Below, piece after piece: positions 1 to 10,341 of a stretch of DNA of 64,000 nt. The notes under the pieces were generated by a model. It had not been told where the DNA came from. It worked only from the letters and a program-made list of their open reading frames with translations, and did not search any database. Within the stretch, counting starts at the first letter, position 1, and every line of letters begins with the position of its first letter. The stretch is from Akkermansia muciniphila (GTDB lineage Bacteria; Pseudomonadota; Gammaproteobacteria; Burkholderiales; Burkholderiaceae_C). The stretch covers positions 248,001 through 312,000 of the forward strand of contig CALQKH020000001.1 of NCBI GenBank assembly GCA_943331105.2. Direction: 5' to 3'. Both the position numbers and the translations under genes were made by a program.

Positions 1-1502
1 CCATGGTCGACGTGGCCCATGACGGTGACCACTGGGGCACGTGGCAGGGACTCGGCTTGTTGATCCGACACTTCGTCATCGGTAAAGGCTTCTGGATCAT
101 CCAAAGCTGCCACCACCGCTTTGTGGCCCATCTCTTCCACCACGATCATGGCAGTGTCTTGGTCTAATGGCTGGTTCATGGTGGCCATTTGGCCCAGCTT
201 CATCAGGTGCTTGATGACTTCAGAGGCTTTGATGGCCATCTTGTGAGCCAACTCGGACACGGTGATGGTCTCTGGCACGTGAACTTCGATCACGCGAACT
301 TCGGTTGGGGCCTGCTGGTTCTGGCCATCATCACGATCACGGTCGTTGCCACGTCGGCCACGAGGACCGGTGCGCCAATTGTTGCGGCCTACACCACCAC
401 TGGTGTCGCCGCGCGTTGGGATGGCTTTCTTTTTGGCGGGGTCTCCTGCCCAACTGGACGACAGCTTGGCGGATTTGACTTCCTTGTTCACGCCAGGCGC
501 TACAGGGGCAGCTGCTTGTGCCGCCGCTGCTCGGGTGCCTGGTGCTGGTGTCCCCGCAGGTTTATGCAAGGTCCCTTTGACGGCCGCTTTGGGCTCGGCT
601 TTGGGCTCATCTTTTTTAGCGACCAAGACCTTTTTGGGCGCATTCATCATGCTGCGAATGGCTTCGGCTTCGGCCAAGGCTTTGCGGCGGCGTAAGTCCA
701 ATTCTTGAGCGCGGGCGGTTTCTTCATCGGCTTTGGCTTTTGAATCCGCCGCAGCTTTGAGCACTGCGGCTTCGCGCACAGCCTGATCAGCTTTGACTTT
801 GGCGGTGGCAGCTTCTACAGCCTCGGCCGCCTTGTTGGCCGCTTTGTCTTCGGCAGACACCACCGGTGTCAGTTTGGCTTGAGAGGCAGCATTGATGCTG
901 GCCGCTTCTGCACGGGCCAACTGTTCGCGGTCAGCGCGGCTCAAAGCTGGCTTGTCGGGTGTTTGACCCGTAGACAACGCAGCAGCTTCGGCCAATGCTT
1001 TGGCATCGGCTTGCGCTTGGGCTTCTTGCGCTGCCATTTCAGAACGCTGCTGGGCTTCTTGAGCTTCGCGTTGGCGGCGCATTTCAGCCAACTCTTGCTC
1101 TTGGCGACTGATCAGCTCGGCTTGGTGACGGGCTTCTTCTTCTCGACGGGCCAAATCGGCATGGTCAATGACGGGCTCTTCCACCACTGCGCTCGACTCG
1201 TCATCGCGTTTGAGCACGGTGCGCTTCTTGCGAACCTCTACTTGAATGGTGCGTGCCTTGCCCGAAGCATCGGCTTGCTTGATCTCGCTGGTCGATTTCT
1301 TGACCAAAGTGATCTTTTTACGGTCCGCCGTGACGGTGCCGTGGCTGGCTTGCAGGTAACTGAGCAATTTTTGCTTGTCAGCATCTGTCAACACATCATT
1401 GTCAGAGGCTTTTGCAACGCCCGCAGATCGCAATTGATCAAGCAAGACATCGGCAGATTTTTTGAGTTCATTGGCGAACTCGGCAACAGTGGTACTGGAC
1501 AT
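1..1502 (-). CDS. infB: Translation initiation factor IF-2, N-terminal part (cut by window edge)
   Basis: IF-2 is the GTPase that brings initiator fMet-tRNA to the 30S ribosome and promotes subunit joining. The first 500 codons are visible. They begin [20 protein letters not shown] (an IF2 N-terminal domain). A long Ala/Glu/Lys/Arg-rich coiled region follows, then a basic Arg/Gly linker ([14 protein letters not shown]), a second IF2_N domain ([20 protein letters not shown]), and the start of the G domain. The last readable residues, [11 protein letters not shown], are the P-loop (G1), so the GTPase core lies outside the window. The ATG sits 26 bases after the nusA stop in the conserved rimP-nusA-infB order, so co-transcription is expected. 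Identification is secure; only completeness is unknown. Confidence 0.97.
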   Translation of the reverse strand, partial: MSSTTVAEFANELKKSADVLLDQLRSAGVAKASDNDVLTDADKQKLLSYLQASHGTVTADRKKITLVKKSTSEIKQADASGKARTIQVEVRKKRTVLKRDDESSAVVEEPVIDHADLARREEEARHQAELISRQEQELAEMRRQREAQEAQQRSEMAAQEAQAQADAKALAEAAALSTGQTPDKPALSRADREQLARAEAASINAASQAKLTPVVSAEDKAANKAAEAVEAATAKVKADQAVREAAVLKAAADSKAKADEETARAQELDLRRRKALAEAEAIRSMMNAPKKVLVAKKDEPKAEPKAAVKGTLHKPAGTPAPGTRAAAAQAAAPVAPGVNKEVKSAKLSSSWAGDPAKKKAIPTRGDTSGGVGRNNWRTGPRGRRGNDRDRDDGQNQQAPTEVRVIEVHVPETITVSELAHKMAIKASEVIKHLMKLGQMATMNQPLDQDTAMIVVEEMGHKAVVAALDDPEAFTDDEVSDQQAESLPRAPVVTVMGHVDH

Positions 1503-1528
1503 AATTTTGTTCAAGACTCCATCAGGCT

Positions 1529-3013
1529 TCAGGCCTGGCCAGCGAACCAATGTTCGCGAGCTTTCATGATCAAGGCGGTTGCCTCTTCAGCCGTCTGGGC
1601 CGTGATGTCTGTTAACTCATCAGTGGCCAAGTCAGCCAGGTCATCACGGGTTTGGATGCCCGCGTCCACCAGCTTAGAAATCAACTCAGGCGTCAAGCCC
1701 GGCAAGTCACGCAAATCCTGGGAGACGTCTTCAACGCTCTCTTCACGCGCAATCTCAAGCGTCAGCAGTGCATCTTTGGCACGGGTCCGCAGCTCATTGA
1801 TCGTGTCTTCATCGAAGCTTTCGATCTCCAGCATTTCTTGAATCGGCACGTAGGCCACTTCTTCCAAGCTGGTGAAGCCCTCACCAATCAGGATGTCGGC
1901 AATTTCTTGGTCGACATCCAGCTTTTCCATGAACAACTGGCGAATGCCCGTGGTCTCTTCAGCCTGCTTTTGGGCGGACTCGGCCGCGTCCATGATGTTG
2001 ATTTTCCAACCCGTGAGGTCAGAGGCTAAACGAACGTTTTGACCGCCACGACCAATGGCGATCGCGAGGTTTTCCTCGTCGACCACCACGTCCATGGCGT
2101 GTTTTTCTTCGTCCACCACAATAGATTGAACATTGGCAGGTGCCAAAGCGCCGATCACAAACTGGGCTGGATCTTCACTCCACAACACGATGTCTACGCG
2201 CTCACCAGCCAATTCGTTCGTGACGGCGTTGACACGGGTGCCACGAACGCCTACGCAGGTGCCGATGGGGTCAACGCGTTTGTCGTGCGACAAAACCGCA
2301 ATCTTGGCGCGCGAACCAGGGTCACGGGCGCAAGTTTTGATTTCCAACAAGCCTTGCTCAATCTCGGGGACTTCTTGGCGGAAAAGTTCAATCATGAATT
2401 CAGGCGCCGAACGTGACAACAGAATCGGCGCTCCACGAAGCGTCAAGTCGACTTCCATGATCATGGCGCGCACACGGTCACCACTTCGAAGGTTTTCCTT
2501 GGGAATCATCTCGCTGCGTCTCAAGCGGCCTTCGATGCGACCCGACTCACAGATGATGTCGCCCTTGTCCATCCGCTTCACGGTGCCCACAAAAATCTTC
2601 TCGCCGCGCGACATGAAGTCGTTGAGGAGCATTTCGCGCTCAGCGTCACGAATTTTTTGCAGAATCACCTGCTTGGCGGCCATGGCGCCAATCCGGCCAA
2701 TCGGTACGGACTCGATGGGTTCTTCGATGTACTCGTCAACCTCGATATCAGGGATCTGCTCTTTGGCTTCAAACAACAGAATTTCTTGTTCCGGCAGCTG
2801 TAAACCCGCCTCATCGGGAACCACGTGCCAACGGCGAAAGCTCTCGTAATTGCCGCTGTCACGGTCAACAGCCACTCGAATGTCAACTTCGCCTGTGAAC
2901 AATTTTTTGGTGGCTTGAGCCAAAGCCGCTTCAACGGCACCAAACACCACGTCGCGCTCAACGTTCTTTTCACGTGAGATGGCTTCGACCAACATCAACA
3001 TTTCGCGATTCAT
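1529..3013 (-). CDS. nusA: Transcription termination/antitermination protein NusA
   Basis: NusA binds RNA polymerase and nascent RNA and modulates pausing, termination and antitermination. The 494-residue protein has the usual order. The N-terminal polymerase-binding domain starts [20 protein letters not shown]. An S1 domain lies around residues 135-200. Two KH domains follow, the second carrying [18 protein letters not shown]. Two acidic helix-hairpin-helix repeats form the C-terminus (around 365-420 and 440-490), the long form typical of proteobacteria. It lies between rimP (72-base gap) and infB (26-base gap). In E. coli the same operon is autoregulated by NusA. A possible leader hairpin for this operon is listed separately. 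Confidence 0.98.
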   Translation of the reverse strand: MNREMLMLVEAISREKNVERDVVFGAVEAALAQATKKLFTGEVDIRVAVDRDSGNYESFRRWHVVPDEAGLQLPEQEILLFEAKEQIPDIEVDEYIEEPIESVPIGRIGAMAAKQVILQKIRDAEREMLLNDFMSRGEKIFVGTVKRMDKGDIICESGRIEGRLRRSEMIPKENLRSGDRVRAMIMEVDLTLRGAPILLSRSAPEFMIELFRQEVPEIEQGLLEIKTCARDPGSRAKIAVLSHDKRVDPIGTCVGVRGTRVNAVTNELAGERVDIVLWSEDPAQFVIGALAPANVQSIVVDEEKHAMDVVVDEENLAIAIGRGGQNVRLASDLTGWKINIMDAAESAQKQAEETTGIRQLFMEKLDVDQEIADILIGEGFTSLEEVAYVPIQEMLEIESFDEDTINELRTRAKDALLTLEIAREESVEDVSQDLRDLPGLTPELISKLVDAGIQTRDDLADLATDELTDITAQTAEEATALIMKAREHWFAGQA

Positions 3014-3085
3014 GACTTAAATCTCCTGTTCAAACGGGCCAAACAAGCAGGCCCCAAATACTTGATCTGAAAAATGGGCCAACCG

Positions 3086-3649
3086 TCAGGTTTCTTGTTT
3101 GGACTTTCGTCCTTTAAAGTCCACCACGGGGGCAAGACGCGCTTCGCGCAACTCAACGAATACAAAACCCAGCGCATTGAGGGGCTCTGGGATTCTTTTT
3201 TTGCTGACTTTTTGCCCGGGCTTGACAACGGGTGCATCGCTCCAGACGATTTGCCAGCCCTGGCCAGTGGCATCACGCTCGAGCGTGCCACGAAATTTTT
3301 TGCGCGTTGGGTTGACCATGCCAGCTGATTTGTCACCCATTGGCACCTTGAGGGTGATGTCAATCAACTGACCAACAAAACGCTCAAAATCCTGCTCATT
3401 GCGCAATGGGCGATCAATGCCAGGAGAGGACACTTCTAGGCGGTTGTAGGTCACTCCGTCAACCTCCAAAGCAAACTGCAACTGGCGGTTCACTTTTTCG
3501 CAGTCTTCAACGTTGATGAAGTGCTCAGATCCAACAGTCCAAGGCCAATCAATCGTGATGCGCAATAAACCGCCCGCTGTGCGGTCAATCTCAACCAGGT
3601 CATAACCCAGTCCAGTCACAGTTTCTTGAACAATTTGCTGCAATGCCAC
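3086..3649 (-). CDS. rimP: Ribosome maturation factor RimP
   Basis: RimP is a cytoplasmic assembly factor for the 30S subunit. The 187-residue protein begins MALQQIVQETVTGLGYDLVE, has the family signature around LEVSSPGIDRPLRNEQDFERF, and ends in a basic tail (KGRKSKQET). The start codon is GTG, because position 3647-3649 reads CAC on the + strand. No strong Shine-Dalgarno is visible upstream. It is the first gene of the rimP-nusA-infB unit. The C-terminal SH3-like part has a short insert rich in Lys and Pro, common in Burkholderiales. Confidence 0.96.
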   Translation of the reverse strand: MALQQIVQETVTGLGYDLVEIDRTAGGLLRITIDWPWTVGSEHFINVEDCEKVNRQLQFALEVDGVTYNRLEVSSPGIDRPLRNEQDFERFVGQLIDITLKVPMGDKSAGMVNPTRKKFRGTLERDATGQGWQIVWSDAPVVKPGQKVSKKRIPEPLNALGFVFVELREARLAPVVDFKGRKSKQET

Positions 3650-3686
3650 AGAGCTTCAGGATGTCAACGTTAAAAAAGAAAGACCC

Positions 3687-3718
3687 AAAAAAAACGGGCG
3701 GTGAAAACCCGCCCGTTT
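3687..3718 (-). terminator. Rho-independent terminator, possibly also a leader hairpin of rimP-nusA-infB
   Basis: A perfect 10-bp stem (3692-3701 with 3709-3718) closes a 7-base loop. On the minus strand it is followed by eight T. It lies downstream of the yejF stop and only about 40 bases ahead of the rimP start, so it can end the yej operon. It would also sit inside the rimP leader if transcription starts upstream of it. Confidence 0.8.
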
Positions 3719-3733
3719 GGTCGTGAAGACAAT

Positions 3734-3739
3734 ATTCTA
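3734..3739 (-). promoter_or_regulatory. Candidate -10 element for rimP-nusA-infB
   Basis: The minus strand reads TAGAAT here in an AT-rich stretch between yejF and rimP. No good -35 lies at 16-18 bases. If used, transcription would start near 3727 and the terminator hairpin at 3687-3718 would be in the 5' leader. This is a pattern match only. Confidence 0.25.
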
Positions 3740-3803
3740 TCTGAAAAATCGTTGTAAGTGTGTGATTTTCAAGGAAATCATGGCAAAGGGGACGTCAATT
3801 GGC

Positions 3804-5408
3804 TCATCTCAAATCGGGAAATGCTTGCACCAGAGTCCGGGTGTATTCATGCTGAGGATGACCGAGAACCTGGTCGCAAGCCCCTTGCTCCACCACGATT
3901 CCAGATTTAAGAACCAACACCTGATGGGCCATCGCCCGCAAAACATCGACATCATGGGTGATCAGCAAATACGCCATACCGCGTTTTTTTTGCAACGCTT
4001 GTAACAACTCCAGTATCTGTTGTTGAACCGTCACGTCCAAAGCGCTGGTGGGCTCGTCCAGCACCAAAAGTTCGGGCTCCACCACCAAAGCGCGGGCCAA
4101 AGCGATGCGTTGGCGCTGTCCGCCAGAAAAAGCGTGTGGGTAGCGGCTGAGTACATCAAAAGACTCACCACCCAAACCCACCTCTTCCAAAGCTTGGCGA
4201 ACGCGCTCTTCTATTTGGGCGAATGTCCATTGCGGATGGTGCAAGCGCAAGCCTTCAGAGACGATTTCACCGACGGTCATGCGCGGGGACAAGCTGCCAT
4301 AGGGGTCCTGAAAAACCACCTGCACCCGGCGACGCAAAGCTTTATCCAATGCCGGACTGCCTTGCCAGGTTTGCCCTGCAAACGACAAGTCACCTTTAAA
4401 AGGGATCAAGCCCAACACCGCCTGTGCCAAACTGGATTTACCTGAGCCGGATTCCCCCATCACACCCAACGTGCTACCAGGCGCGATCGAGAAATCCGCA
4501 CCATGCAAAGCTGTGAAATGGTGTCTTTTAAACCAAGCTTTGAATCCAGGCACAGCGATGGGGTAGCTCACCTGGAGTTTCCGCACTTGAAGGATTGGAA
4601 GTGTATGCGCGGGCGGCGTAGCAACCAAGCCATCTCGGCTGGGGTGACTTGACAGCAAGCGCTGCGTGTAGGGGTGCTGGGGCGACGCAAATACAGCTTG
4701 TATGTCACCTTGCTCCACCACATGCCCTTTTTCCATCACGACAACACGGCTGGCAAAGTGGCGGACCAAGGCCAGGTCGTGTGTGATGAGCAGCACAGCC
4801 ATTCCGGTTTTTTGTTGCAAATTGGCCAGCAACTGCAGCATCTGCAGGCGCAAGCTGGCGTCCAATGCAGTGGTGGGTTCATCGGCCAACAGCAACTTGG
4901 GCTCAGACGCCAGAGCCATGGCCATCATGGCGCGTTGGCGTTGCCCCCCAGACAACTGGTGCGGATAAGCACCAAAACGCCGCTCGGGGTCATCGATCCC
5001 GGTTTCGGACAACAAATGCACGGCCCGCGCATCCGCATCACGCCGAGGCAACAGCTTTTTGAGCTGCAGAACTTCCGAGATTTGCGAGCCCACAGTCATC
5101 AAAGGGTTAAGGGCCGTCATCGGTTCTTGAAAAATCATGGCGATCTCGTCGCCACGGATGCGCTGCATCTCCAAAGGCGTTTGCAGCAGCAAATCTTGGC
5201 CTTGCCAAAGCACATGGCCAGAAATATCAGCAGACTCCAGCAAACGCAGAACCGACAGCGCAGTGACCGACTTCCCCGAGCCAGACTCGCCCACCAAGGC
5301 CACGCGCTCACCGGCCTGAATGCTGAGGTTCACACCATGCACCACCGCTTGTCCACCAAAGGCGATGCGCAGGTCTTTGAGTTCCAACAAAACCTTGGCC
5401 GTGCTCAT
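3804..5408 (-). CDS. yejF: Peptide ABC importer, fused double ATP-binding protein (YejF-like)
   Basis: This is the ATPase of a Yej-type importer for oligopeptides (in enterobacteria also microcin C). Two ABC domains are joined in 534 residues. The first has GESGSGKS (Walker A), LSGGQRQR (signature) and LLLADEPTTALD (Walker B). The second has GESGSGKSSLAQA, FSGGQRQRIALARALV and LLVLDEPTSALD. Each half ends in an oligopeptide-transporter C-terminal motif (QHPYTQRLLSSHPSRDG; QHEYTRTLVQAFPDLR). The reading frame is open for 36 more codons upstream, but the ATG chosen (MSTAKVLLELKDLR) overlaps the yejE stop as ATGA, which favours this start. It is the last gene of the importer operon and is followed by the terminator at 3687-3718. 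Confidence 0.95.
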   Translation of the reverse strand: MSTAKVLLELKDLRIAFGGQAVVHGVNLSIQAGERVALVGESGSGKSVTALSVLRLLESADISGHVLWQGQDLLLQTPLEMQRIRGDEIAMIFQEPMTALNPLMTVGSQISEVLQLKKLLPRRDADARAVHLLSETGIDDPERRFGAYPHQLSGGQRQRAMMAMALASEPKLLLADEPTTALDASLRLQMLQLLANLQQKTGMAVLLITHDLALVRHFASRVVVMEKGHVVEQGDIQAVFASPQHPYTQRLLSSHPSRDGLVATPPAHTLPILQVRKLQVSYPIAVPGFKAWFKRHHFTALHGADFSIAPGSTLGVMGESGSGKSSLAQAVLGLIPFKGDLSFAGQTWQGSPALDKALRRRVQVVFQDPYGSLSPRMTVGEIVSEGLRLHHPQWTFAQIEERVRQALEEVGLGGESFDVLSRYPHAFSGGQRQRIALARALVVEPELLVLDEPTSALDVTVQQQILELLQALQKKRGMAYLLITHDVDVLRAMAHQVLVLKSGIVVEQGACDQVLGHPQHEYTRTLVQAFPDLR

Positions 5409-6460
5409 GCTTGCGCCTTTCGCGGATCCAGCGCGTCGCGCAAGGCATCGCCCATGAAAGTCAACAGCAACAAGGTCACCACCAGCACCACAAAAGTGGA
5501 AATGGATATCCACCATGCATCGATGTTGTTTTTGCCTTGGGCAAGCAATTCACCCAAAGAGGGCGTACCGGGTGGCACACCTAGACCCAGAAAGTCCAGC
5601 GAGGTCAAGGCCAAAATGGCACCGCTCATGCGAAAAGGTAAAAAGGTCACCACCGGGGTCATGCTGTTGGGCAGCACGTGCCGCCACATGATCTGCCAAT
5701 TTCCCAGGCCCAGCGCCCGTGCCGATTTGACGTAATCGAGTTGACGGTTGCGCAGGAACTCGGCCCGCACATAGTCGGACAAACCCATCCAGCCAAACAG
5801 ACTGAGCAATAAAAGCAAAAGGCCGACACTGGGCTCGAACACAGCCGAGAAGATGATCAGCAAATACAACTCGGGCATGGCACTCCAGATTTCAATGAAA
5901 CGCTGAAACACCAAGTCGGTCTTGCCCACAAAAAAGCCTTGCACTGCGCCGGTCAACACACCCAACACCACACCAAATAAAGTCAGGGCCAAAGCAAACA
6001 GCACCGATACCCTGAAGCCATACAACAACCGTGCCAACACATCGCGGCCCCTGTCGTCAGTCCCCAACCAGTTATGACCCGTGGGCGGCGCTGGGTTGGG
6101 CAAAGGGGCGAAATAGTCAAGTGTGGTGTGATGGTAAGGATTGGGAGCCTGTAATGCCCAGTTGCCGTCCTTTTTCAGTTGCTGTTGAATGAACGGGTCC
6201 AGGTAATCTGCAGGCGTCTCAAAGTCTCCGCCAAAGACTTTTTCTGGCAATGGTTGGACCACAGGGAAATACCACTGCCCCTCAAAGCGCACCACCAGAG
6301 GCTTGTCGTTGGACAAGAACTCAGCACCCAAGCTGAGCACAAACAGCGTCACAAAAATGATCAGGCTACCAAAGCCCAGGCGGTTGCGACGAAAGCGCTG
6401 CCAAGCTCGCGCTGAAGGCGAAGCTTGCGCAGGCAAAGTGGATGGGGCTAGGGTGCTCAT
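5405..6460 (-). CDS. yejE: Peptide ABC importer permease (YejE-like)
   Basis: This is one of two inner-membrane permeases of the Yej-type importer. The 351-residue protein has a cytoplasmic N-terminus, a first membrane helix (GSLIIFVTLFVLSLGAEFL) and a large periplasmic loop containing VVRFEGQWYFPV, typical of YejE. Five further helices follow. The coupling (EAA) loop reads SARALGLGNWQIMWRHVLPN, the site that contacts the ATPase. The ATG chosen overlaps the yejB stop as ATGA; a start 13 codons upstream would lie inside yejB. The stop overlaps the yejF start in the same way, so the three genes are translationally coupled. Confidence 0.95.
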   Translation of the reverse strand: MSTLAPSTLPAQASPSARAWQRFRRNRLGFGSLIIFVTLFVLSLGAEFLSNDKPLVVRFEGQWYFPVVQPLPEKVFGGDFETPADYLDPFIQQQLKKDGNWALQAPNPYHHTTLDYFAPLPNPAPPTGHNWLGTDDRGRDVLARLLYGFRVSVLFALALTLFGVVLGVLTGAVQGFFVGKTDLVFQRFIEIWSAMPELYLLIIFSAVFEPSVGLLLLLLSLFGWMGLSDYVRAEFLRNRQLDYVKSARALGLGNWQIMWRHVLPNSMTPVVTFLPFRMSGAILALTSLDFLGLGVPPGTPSLGELLAQGKNNIDAWWISISTFVVLVVTLLLLTFMGDALRDALDPRKAQA

Positions 6461-7494
6461 TTGTCGAACTTCACACGCGGGTCCACCCACAAGTAACACA
6501 GGTCACTGATCAACTTGGTCACCAGGCCAATCAGGGTAAACAAATACAAGGTGCCCAGCACCACCGGGTAGTCACGCCGGATCACGGCCTCGTAGCTCAG
6601 CAAACCCAACCCATCGAGTGAGAAGAGGGTTTCGATCAGCAACGAGCCGGTGAAAAACGCACCAATGAATGCCGCTGGGAAACCCGTGACCAGCGGAATC
6701 AAGGCATTGCGCATGACATGGCGGTAAAGAACCCGGTTTTCGCTTAGACCTTTGGCGCGGGCGGTCAGCACATACTGCTTGCGAATTTCTTCCAGAAAAG
6801 CGTTCTTTGTCAGCATGGTGATGACGGCAAACGACCCCACCACACTGGCCGTGACCGGCAAAGCGATGTGCCACAAATAGTCAACCACTTTGGCCCCCCA
6901 GCTCAGCTGCTCCCAATTGGACGAGGTCAGGCCGCGCAGCGGAAACCACTGCAGCTGCCCACCAAAGATGACCAGCAGGGCCACACCCAGCACAAAACCC
7001 GGAATGGCATAGCCCACGAGCACCAGCAAACTGGTGAGGGTGTCAAAGCGCGTACCGGCCCTGACCGCTTTGGCAATGCCCAAAGGCACCGACACCAGAT
7101 AACTCAAAAAAAACGTCCACAAACCCAAGCTGATGGAAACCGGTAGCTTCTCCTTGATCAAGCTCCAAACGTCTTTCGGGTAGAAAAAGCTTTTGCCCAG
7201 ATCAAACTGCGCAAACTGCTTGAGCATCATCCAAAAGCGCTCAGTGGGTGGCTTGTCAAAGCCGTACAGCGTTTTGATTTCGGCAATGCGGGCAGCGTCT
7301 ACGCCTTGACGGCCTCGGTAGCCGCTGCCACCAGCGGCGGCGCCCTCCCCGCCCGTGTCCCGGCCTTGAAGTTGGGCCACCATTTGTTCGACCGGCCCCC
7401 CAGGCACAAACTGGATCACCACAAAGGTCATCAACAAGACCCCGAACAAGGTCGGGATCATCAACAGCAAGCGTTTAAAAATATAGGCCAGCAT
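6457..7494 (-). CDS. yejB: Peptide ABC importer permease (YejB-like)
   Basis: The 345-residue partner permease starts MLAYIFKRLLLMIPTLFGVL, the classic first helix of binding-protein-dependent dipeptide permeases. It has a periplasmic loop with a Gly-rich stretch (GGEGAAAGGSGYRG) and the EAA loop LTARAKGLSENRVLYRHVMR. It starts three bases after the yejA stop and overlaps yejE by ATGA. The importer components therefore lie in the order receptor, permease, permease, double ATPase, as expected for yejABEF. Confidence 0.95.
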   Translation of the reverse strand: MLAYIFKRLLLMIPTLFGVLLMTFVVIQFVPGGPVEQMVAQLQGRDTGGEGAAAGGSGYRGRQGVDAARIAEIKTLYGFDKPPTERFWMMLKQFAQFDLGKSFFYPKDVWSLIKEKLPVSISLGLWTFFLSYLVSVPLGIAKAVRAGTRFDTLTSLLVLVGYAIPGFVLGVALLVIFGGQLQWFPLRGLTSSNWEQLSWGAKVVDYLWHIALPVTASVVGSFAVITMLTKNAFLEEIRKQYVLTARAKGLSENRVLYRHVMRNALIPLVTGFPAAFIGAFFTGSLLIETLFSLDGLGLLSYEAVIRRDYPVVLGTLYLFTLIGLVTKLISDLCYLWVDPRVKFDK

Positions 7495-7497
7495 GGG

Positions 7498-9378
7498 TCA
7501 AGGGGCCTTTGGGGTCACTTGTGACGGTGCGGACATTGAAACATTGGGCGACCACCAAACGGTGGTGACCAGTTTTTCCGGCTGGTAAAAACGGGGTAAC
7601 TCGGTTGGGCGCGCAAAGGCTTTGGCACGCCATGACACCCTGTGCACCCCACCATACCAGTGTGGTACCGCGTAATGACCGTGACGGAGCACCCGATCTA
7701 AGGCTCGCAGGCTGGTCACCAGCTCTGGCCGAGATGTGGAACTGACCACCTTGTCCAGCAGCGCGTCCACAGCCGGGTCTTTCAGGCCGATCACATTGCC
7801 AGAACCTTCCACGTCGGCCGATCGGCTACCGTAACGCTCCAGCAACTCGGTGCCGGGTGCTTCGCTGCCCACGGTGCGGTTGCTGACGATGTCAAAGTCG
7901 AACACATCCATGCGCTTTTGCAACAGCGCAAAGTCGATCACCTTGTACTGCACCTGTATGCCCAGTTTTTCAAGGTTCTTGGCAAATGGCGTGACGACGC
8001 GGCCCATGGAACCAGAACTGTCCAGAAACTCGATGCTGAGGGCTTGTCCCTTGCCATTGCGCAATGCGCCATCCCTGTAAGTCCACCCGGCATCTTTGAG
8101 CAAATCACGCGCTTGGCGTAAATGGTCGCGCAAAGTGTGGCCCGAGGCTTGATCGAGCTCGGTTTGGGGTGGTTGCGGCACATCTTGCTCAAACACCGCA
8201 GCAGGCAGCTTGTCCCTCAAAGGTGCAAGCAATGCCAACTCGTCTGAACCAGGTCGGCCCTTGGCTTCGAAATCACTGGCCACAAAATAGCCGCGCACAC
8301 GGCTGTAGGCGTTGTAAAAAAGTTGGCGGTTCAGCCACTCAAAATCCATGGCCAGGGCAATGGCCTGGCGCACCCGCACGTCTTTGAACTTGTCACGACG
8401 CGTATTGAACAAAAAGCCCTGAAAGTCTCCCGCGTTGCCATGCACCAATTCTGCTTTGATCAGATCACCGCGATCAAACGCACGACCTCTGAAAGCCCTG
8501 GCCCATTCCCGCGCGATAAAGGACTGCATGTAATCGAACTCACCCGCCTTGAAGGCTTCAAGCTGGGCGGTGCTGTCTTTGTATATTTTGTAGGTGATGC
8601 GGTCGAAGTTGAATTGGCCTTTGCGGACGTTCAGGTCGCGCGCCCAATAAGCCGGATCGCGCTCGTAGGTGATGTCCTTGCCAAACTGCACACGGCCAAT
8701 GCGGTATGGGCCAGAAGCGATGGGAATATCCATGACCATTTGGTCAAAGGGCTTTAGCACGCCGCCCTCCAGCCCCCACTTTTGACTGAAAACTGGCAAA
8801 CTACCGACGATCAAGGGCAGTTCGCTGTTGGGCCGGACAAAATCAAAACGGATGCTGCGCTCCGTTAACACAGTCGCTTTTTTAACTTCACCAAAATAGG
8901 TGCGGTACTGCGGCGCAGCCTGCTTGCTGGTCAGGCGCTCAAAAGAATAGCGCACATCGGCAGCCAGGACCGGATCACCATTGTGAAAGCGAGCCAAAGG
9001 ATGGATCTGGAAGGTGACCGACAAACGGTCGCTGGCCACAGAAACATCCGATGCCAGCAGGCCATAGGATGTGGTTGGTTCGTCCATATTGCCCACCAAC
9101 AACGTATCGAACATCATGCCCAGCATGGACGGCGGGGCACTGCCCTTCAAGGTAAATGGGTTGTACTTGTCAAAGTTGGACTGTCGGGTGGGCGGAACCA
9201 GCATGATCTCGCCGCCTTTGGGCGCGTCAGGGTTCACATACGCAAAATGGGCAAACCCGGCTGGGTAGCGAATATCCCCGAATTGGGCATACGCATGTGC
9301 AGCCAAAGCGTTGCCCGCCACCCCAAGCCCAAGGGCCAAGCAGCAGTGTGTCCAGAAACGGGCCAAGGGTCTTCGCAT
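7498..9378 (-). CDS. yejA: Periplasmic peptide-binding protein of Yej-type importer
   Basis: This is an extracellular solute-binding protein of family 5 (SBP_bac_5). The 626-residue precursor has a signal peptide ([20 protein letters not shown], cleavage likely after HAYA). The mature part opens [20 protein letters not shown] and contains [12 protein letters not shown], a hallmark of YejA-like receptors. The ORF is open 33 codons further upstream, but that extension would run into the fabI coding region; the ATG chosen leaves 37 bases to the divergent fabI start. It heads the importer operon. The ligand is probably short peptides, inferred from the family. Confidence 0.93.
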   Translation of the reverse strand: MRRPLARFWTHCCLALGLGVAGNALAAHAYAQFGDIRYPAGFAHFAYVNPDAPKGGEIMLVPPTRQSNFDKYNPFTLKGSAPPSMLGMMFDTLLVGNMDEPTTSYGLLASDVSVASDRLSVTFQIHPLARFHNGDPVLAADVRYSFERLTSKQAAPQYRTYFGEVKKATVLTERSIRFDFVRPNSELPLIVGSLPVFSQKWGLEGGVLKPFDQMVMDIPIASGPYRIGRVQFGKDITYERDPAYWARDLNVRKGQFNFDRITYKIYKDSTAQLEAFKAGEFDYMQSFIAREWARAFRGRAFDRGDLIKAELVHGNAGDFQGFLFNTRRDKFKDVRVRQAIALAMDFEWLNRQLFYNAYSRVRGYFVASDFEAKGRPGSDELALLAPLRDKLPAAVFEQDVPQPPQTELDQASGHTLRDHLRQARDLLKDAGWTYRDGALRNGKGQALSIEFLDSSGSMGRVVTPFAKNLEKLGIQVQYKVIDFALLQKRMDVFDFDIVSNRTVGSEAPGTELLERYGSRSADVEGSGNVIGLKDPAVDALLDKVVSSTSRPELVTSLRALDRVLRHGHYAVPHWYGGVHRVSWRAKAFARPTELPRFYQPEKLVTTVWWSPNVSMSAPSQVTPKAP

Positions 9379-9415
9379 GCGACAATTCTGCACACATTTT
9401 TCAGGAGTTGAAGGC

Positions 9416-10228
9416 ATGACCACAAAAACAGGATTTCTGTCGGGCAAAAAATTGTTGATCACGGGCGTTTTATCCAACCGCTCGATTGCTTATGGCATCG
9501 CCAAAGCCTGCCATGCCCAAGGAGCCGAACTGGCTTTCAGCTACGTGGGCGATCGTTTCAAGGACCGCATCACCGAATTCGCGGCCGATTTTGACTCCAA
9601 ATTGATTTTTGATTGCGATGTAGGCAGTGACGAGCAGATTGAAAAGCTGTTCACCGACCTGTCTGCCACTTGGCCAAAGTTCGACGGTTTTGTGCATGCC
9701 ATTGGCTACGCACCACGCGAAGCGATTGCCGGTGATTTTCTCGATGGTTTGTCGCGCGAAGGCTTCAAGATCGCCCACGACATCAGCGCCTACAGTTTTC
9801 CGGCGATGGCCAAAGCCGCCCTGCCCTACTTGAACGACAAATCGGCTGTTCTGACCTTGACGTATCTCGGCGCAATCCGCACTGTGCCCAACTACAACAC
9901 CATGGGCTTGGCCAAAGCCAGCCTGGAGGCGTCGGTACGTTATTTGGCCGAGTCGCTGGGTGGTCAGAACCGGGGGCTGCGGGCCAACGGCATTTCTGCG
10001 GGCCCCATCAAGACTTTGGCAGCCAGCGGCATCAAGGGTTTTGGAAAGATATTGTCTGTGGTAGCAGAAGCCTCGCCGATTCGTCGCAACGTGACCATTG
10101 AGGACGTGGGCAATGTGGCCGCATTCATGCTGAGCGACTTGGCTGCGGGCGTGACCGCTGAGATCACCTATGTGGACGGTGGTTTCAGCCAAGTGGTGGG
10201 TGGCATCGCTGAGCCCTCCGCCACCTGA
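9416..10228 (+). CDS. fabI: Enoyl-[acyl-carrier-protein] reductase (NADH), FabI
   Basis: FabI catalyses the last reduction of each fatty-acid elongation cycle. The 270-residue protein starts [20 protein letters not shown]; the [13 protein letters not shown] stretch is the FabI nucleotide-binding motif. Catalytic residues visible are Tyr150 (LTY), Tyr160 and Lys167 in Y-x6-K (YNTMGLAK). AGGAG lies about 8 bases before the ATG. An upstream in-frame ATG exists, but the extension overlaps yejA and lacks homology-like features. It is divergent from yejA, with very little room for two promoters. Confidence 0.97.
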   Translation: MTTKTGFLSGKKLLITGVLSNRSIAYGIAKACHAQGAELAFSYVGDRFKDRITEFAADFDSKLIFDCDVGSDEQIEKLFTDLSATWPKFDGFVHAIGYAPREAIAGDFLDGLSREGFKIAHDISAYSFPAMAKAALPYLNDKSAVLTLTYLGAIRTVPNYNTMGLAKASLEASVRYLAESLGGQNRGLRANGISAGPIKTLAASGIKGFGKILSVVAEASPIRRNVTIEDVGNVAAFMLSDLAAGVTAEITYVDGGFSQVVGGIAEPSAT

Positions 10229-10341
10229 GCCCCAACAACTGCGAGTTTCGTTGAAACGACGGGTTTCGGCCCATTCAAGCCACAGCGCCACCTGCCCTGC
10301 CGGTGACAGCTGGAGTCTCTGATGGTCTGCATAATTTCAAG

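Noticed and set aside
879..1841. A 320-codon open frame on the + strand over infB and nusA
   Set aside because: It spans the junction of two clear minus-strand genes and shows no domain; a compositional artefact.
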